Below, piece after piece: positions 23,614-23,916 of a stretch of DNA of 23,916 bases. The notes below the pieces were generated by a model that ran no database searches, was not told the DNA's origin, and saw only the letters and a list, made by a program, of their open reading frames with translations. Position 1 is the first letter of the stretch, and every line of letters starts with the position of its first letter. The DNA comes from Proteobacteria bacterium SG_bin5 (GTDB taxonomy: Bacteria > Pseudomonadota > Alphaproteobacteria > Sphingomonadales > Sphingomonadaceae). The stretch covers positions 2,836-26,751 of the forward strand of contig LWDI01000104.1 of NCBI GenBank assembly GCA_002083475.1. The letters are read 5' to 3'. The position numbers and the translations under genes were made by a program.

Positions 23614-23916
23614 TGCGGGCAGGCGCCTTCGCGCTGCTGTTGCTCGCGGGCTGCGCTCGGGAAATCCCGGCGCGGCCCGCGCTTTATGTGGTGCGTGACG
23701 CCGACACCGTGATCTGGCTGTTCGGCACGGTGCATTTCCTCCCCGGCGATCTGCGCTGGGAAACGCCGGCGGTGGCGCGCGCGATCGCCGAGGCCGACGC
23801 ACTGGTCGGCGAACTGCCGGGCGATACCGATGCGAGCGCGGCGTTCGCGCGGGCGAGCGCGGGCCAGGGCCTGCCCCCGCTCGCCGCGCGACTGCCGGGG
23901 GTCGCGCCGGCGCGGA
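23613..23916 (+). CDS. Second TraB/GumN-family protein, lipoprotein (3' end missing)
   Basis: The first 101 codons are visible before the window ends. The ATG overlaps the previous stop. The protein opens with MRAGAFALLLLAGC, a short lipoprotein signal with lipobox LAGC, so this copy is probably membrane-anchored while its neighbour is soluble. The core begins ALYVVRDADTVIWLFGTVHF, with the conserved His41 and the following ALVGELPGD, matching the neighbour's WVVKDADTTIYLFGTVHV and LVLELPD. The strong similarity and adjacency suggest a tandem duplication followed by divergence of the targeting signals. The C-terminal GxGH motif lies outside the window. Confidence 0.85.
   Translation, partial: MRAGAFALLLLAGCAREIPARPALYVVRDADTVIWLFGTVHFLPGDLRWETPAVARAIAEADALVGELPGDTDASAAFARASAGQGLPPLAARLPGVAPAR

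Overview
The window looks like chromosomal DNA of a sphingomonad (Alphaproteobacteria, Sphingomonadales). It is GC-rich, codons end mostly in G or C, and long antisense reading frames are common. The gene order phoR-pstS-pstC-pstA-pstB-phoU-phoB, the glyQ-glyS-ppdK block and the style of the intergenic palindromes all fit that group. The genus is an inference from protein style, not a search. I see no rRNA, tRNA, CRISPR array, transposase, phage gene or recognisable defence system.

Positions 1-7053 (+ strand) hold a near-complete phosphate-starvation module: the 3' part of the sensor kinase PhoR, the lipoprotein PstS, the permeases PstC and PstA, the ATPase PstB, the modulator PhoU and the response regulator PhoB. 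A Pho-box-like array with 11-bp phasing overlaps the end of phoR and precedes pstS. Two mutually exclusive hairpins separate pstS from pstC. Positions 7302-12590 (+) are mostly metabolic or unassigned genes: a small secreted protein, an SDR of the D-3-hydroxyacyl-CoA dehydrogenase type, a multi-pass membrane protein, an alpha-methylacyl-CoA racemase-like enzyme, an ArsC/Spx-like protein, a DUF427 protein and a MOSC protein. The last four are tightly packed. panB (pantothenate synthesis) follows at 12978-13838.

Positions 14241-21728 lie on the - strand. In transcription order they are glyQ, glyS, ppdK and a coupled DUF1214/DUF1254 pair. glyS is a mosaic: it carries an in-frame palindromic repeat and a stretch of about 300 bp with GC near 51-57% in a GC-rich gene. 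Positions 21835-22662 (+) hold a compact three-gene operon: a 32-residue membrane microprotein, an XRE regulator and a four-helix membrane protein. Its promoter has a palindromic operator candidate. The window ends in a tandem pair of TraB/GumN-family proteins, the second cut by the window edge.

The most unusual content is in the repeats. Several families of intergenic palindromes share one logic, an outer stem enclosing two or more hairpins. At 13882-13945 and 14032-14095 a 64-bp element occurs twice inside a larger palindrome. All six differences between the two copies form three compensated base pairs, which points to selection or copying that preserves a folded three-way junction. I did not find a convincing new multi-gene system. 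The best candidates for undescribed biology are this element, the glyS mosaic, the possible second Pho box at 15352-15369 and the microprotein-XRE operon.
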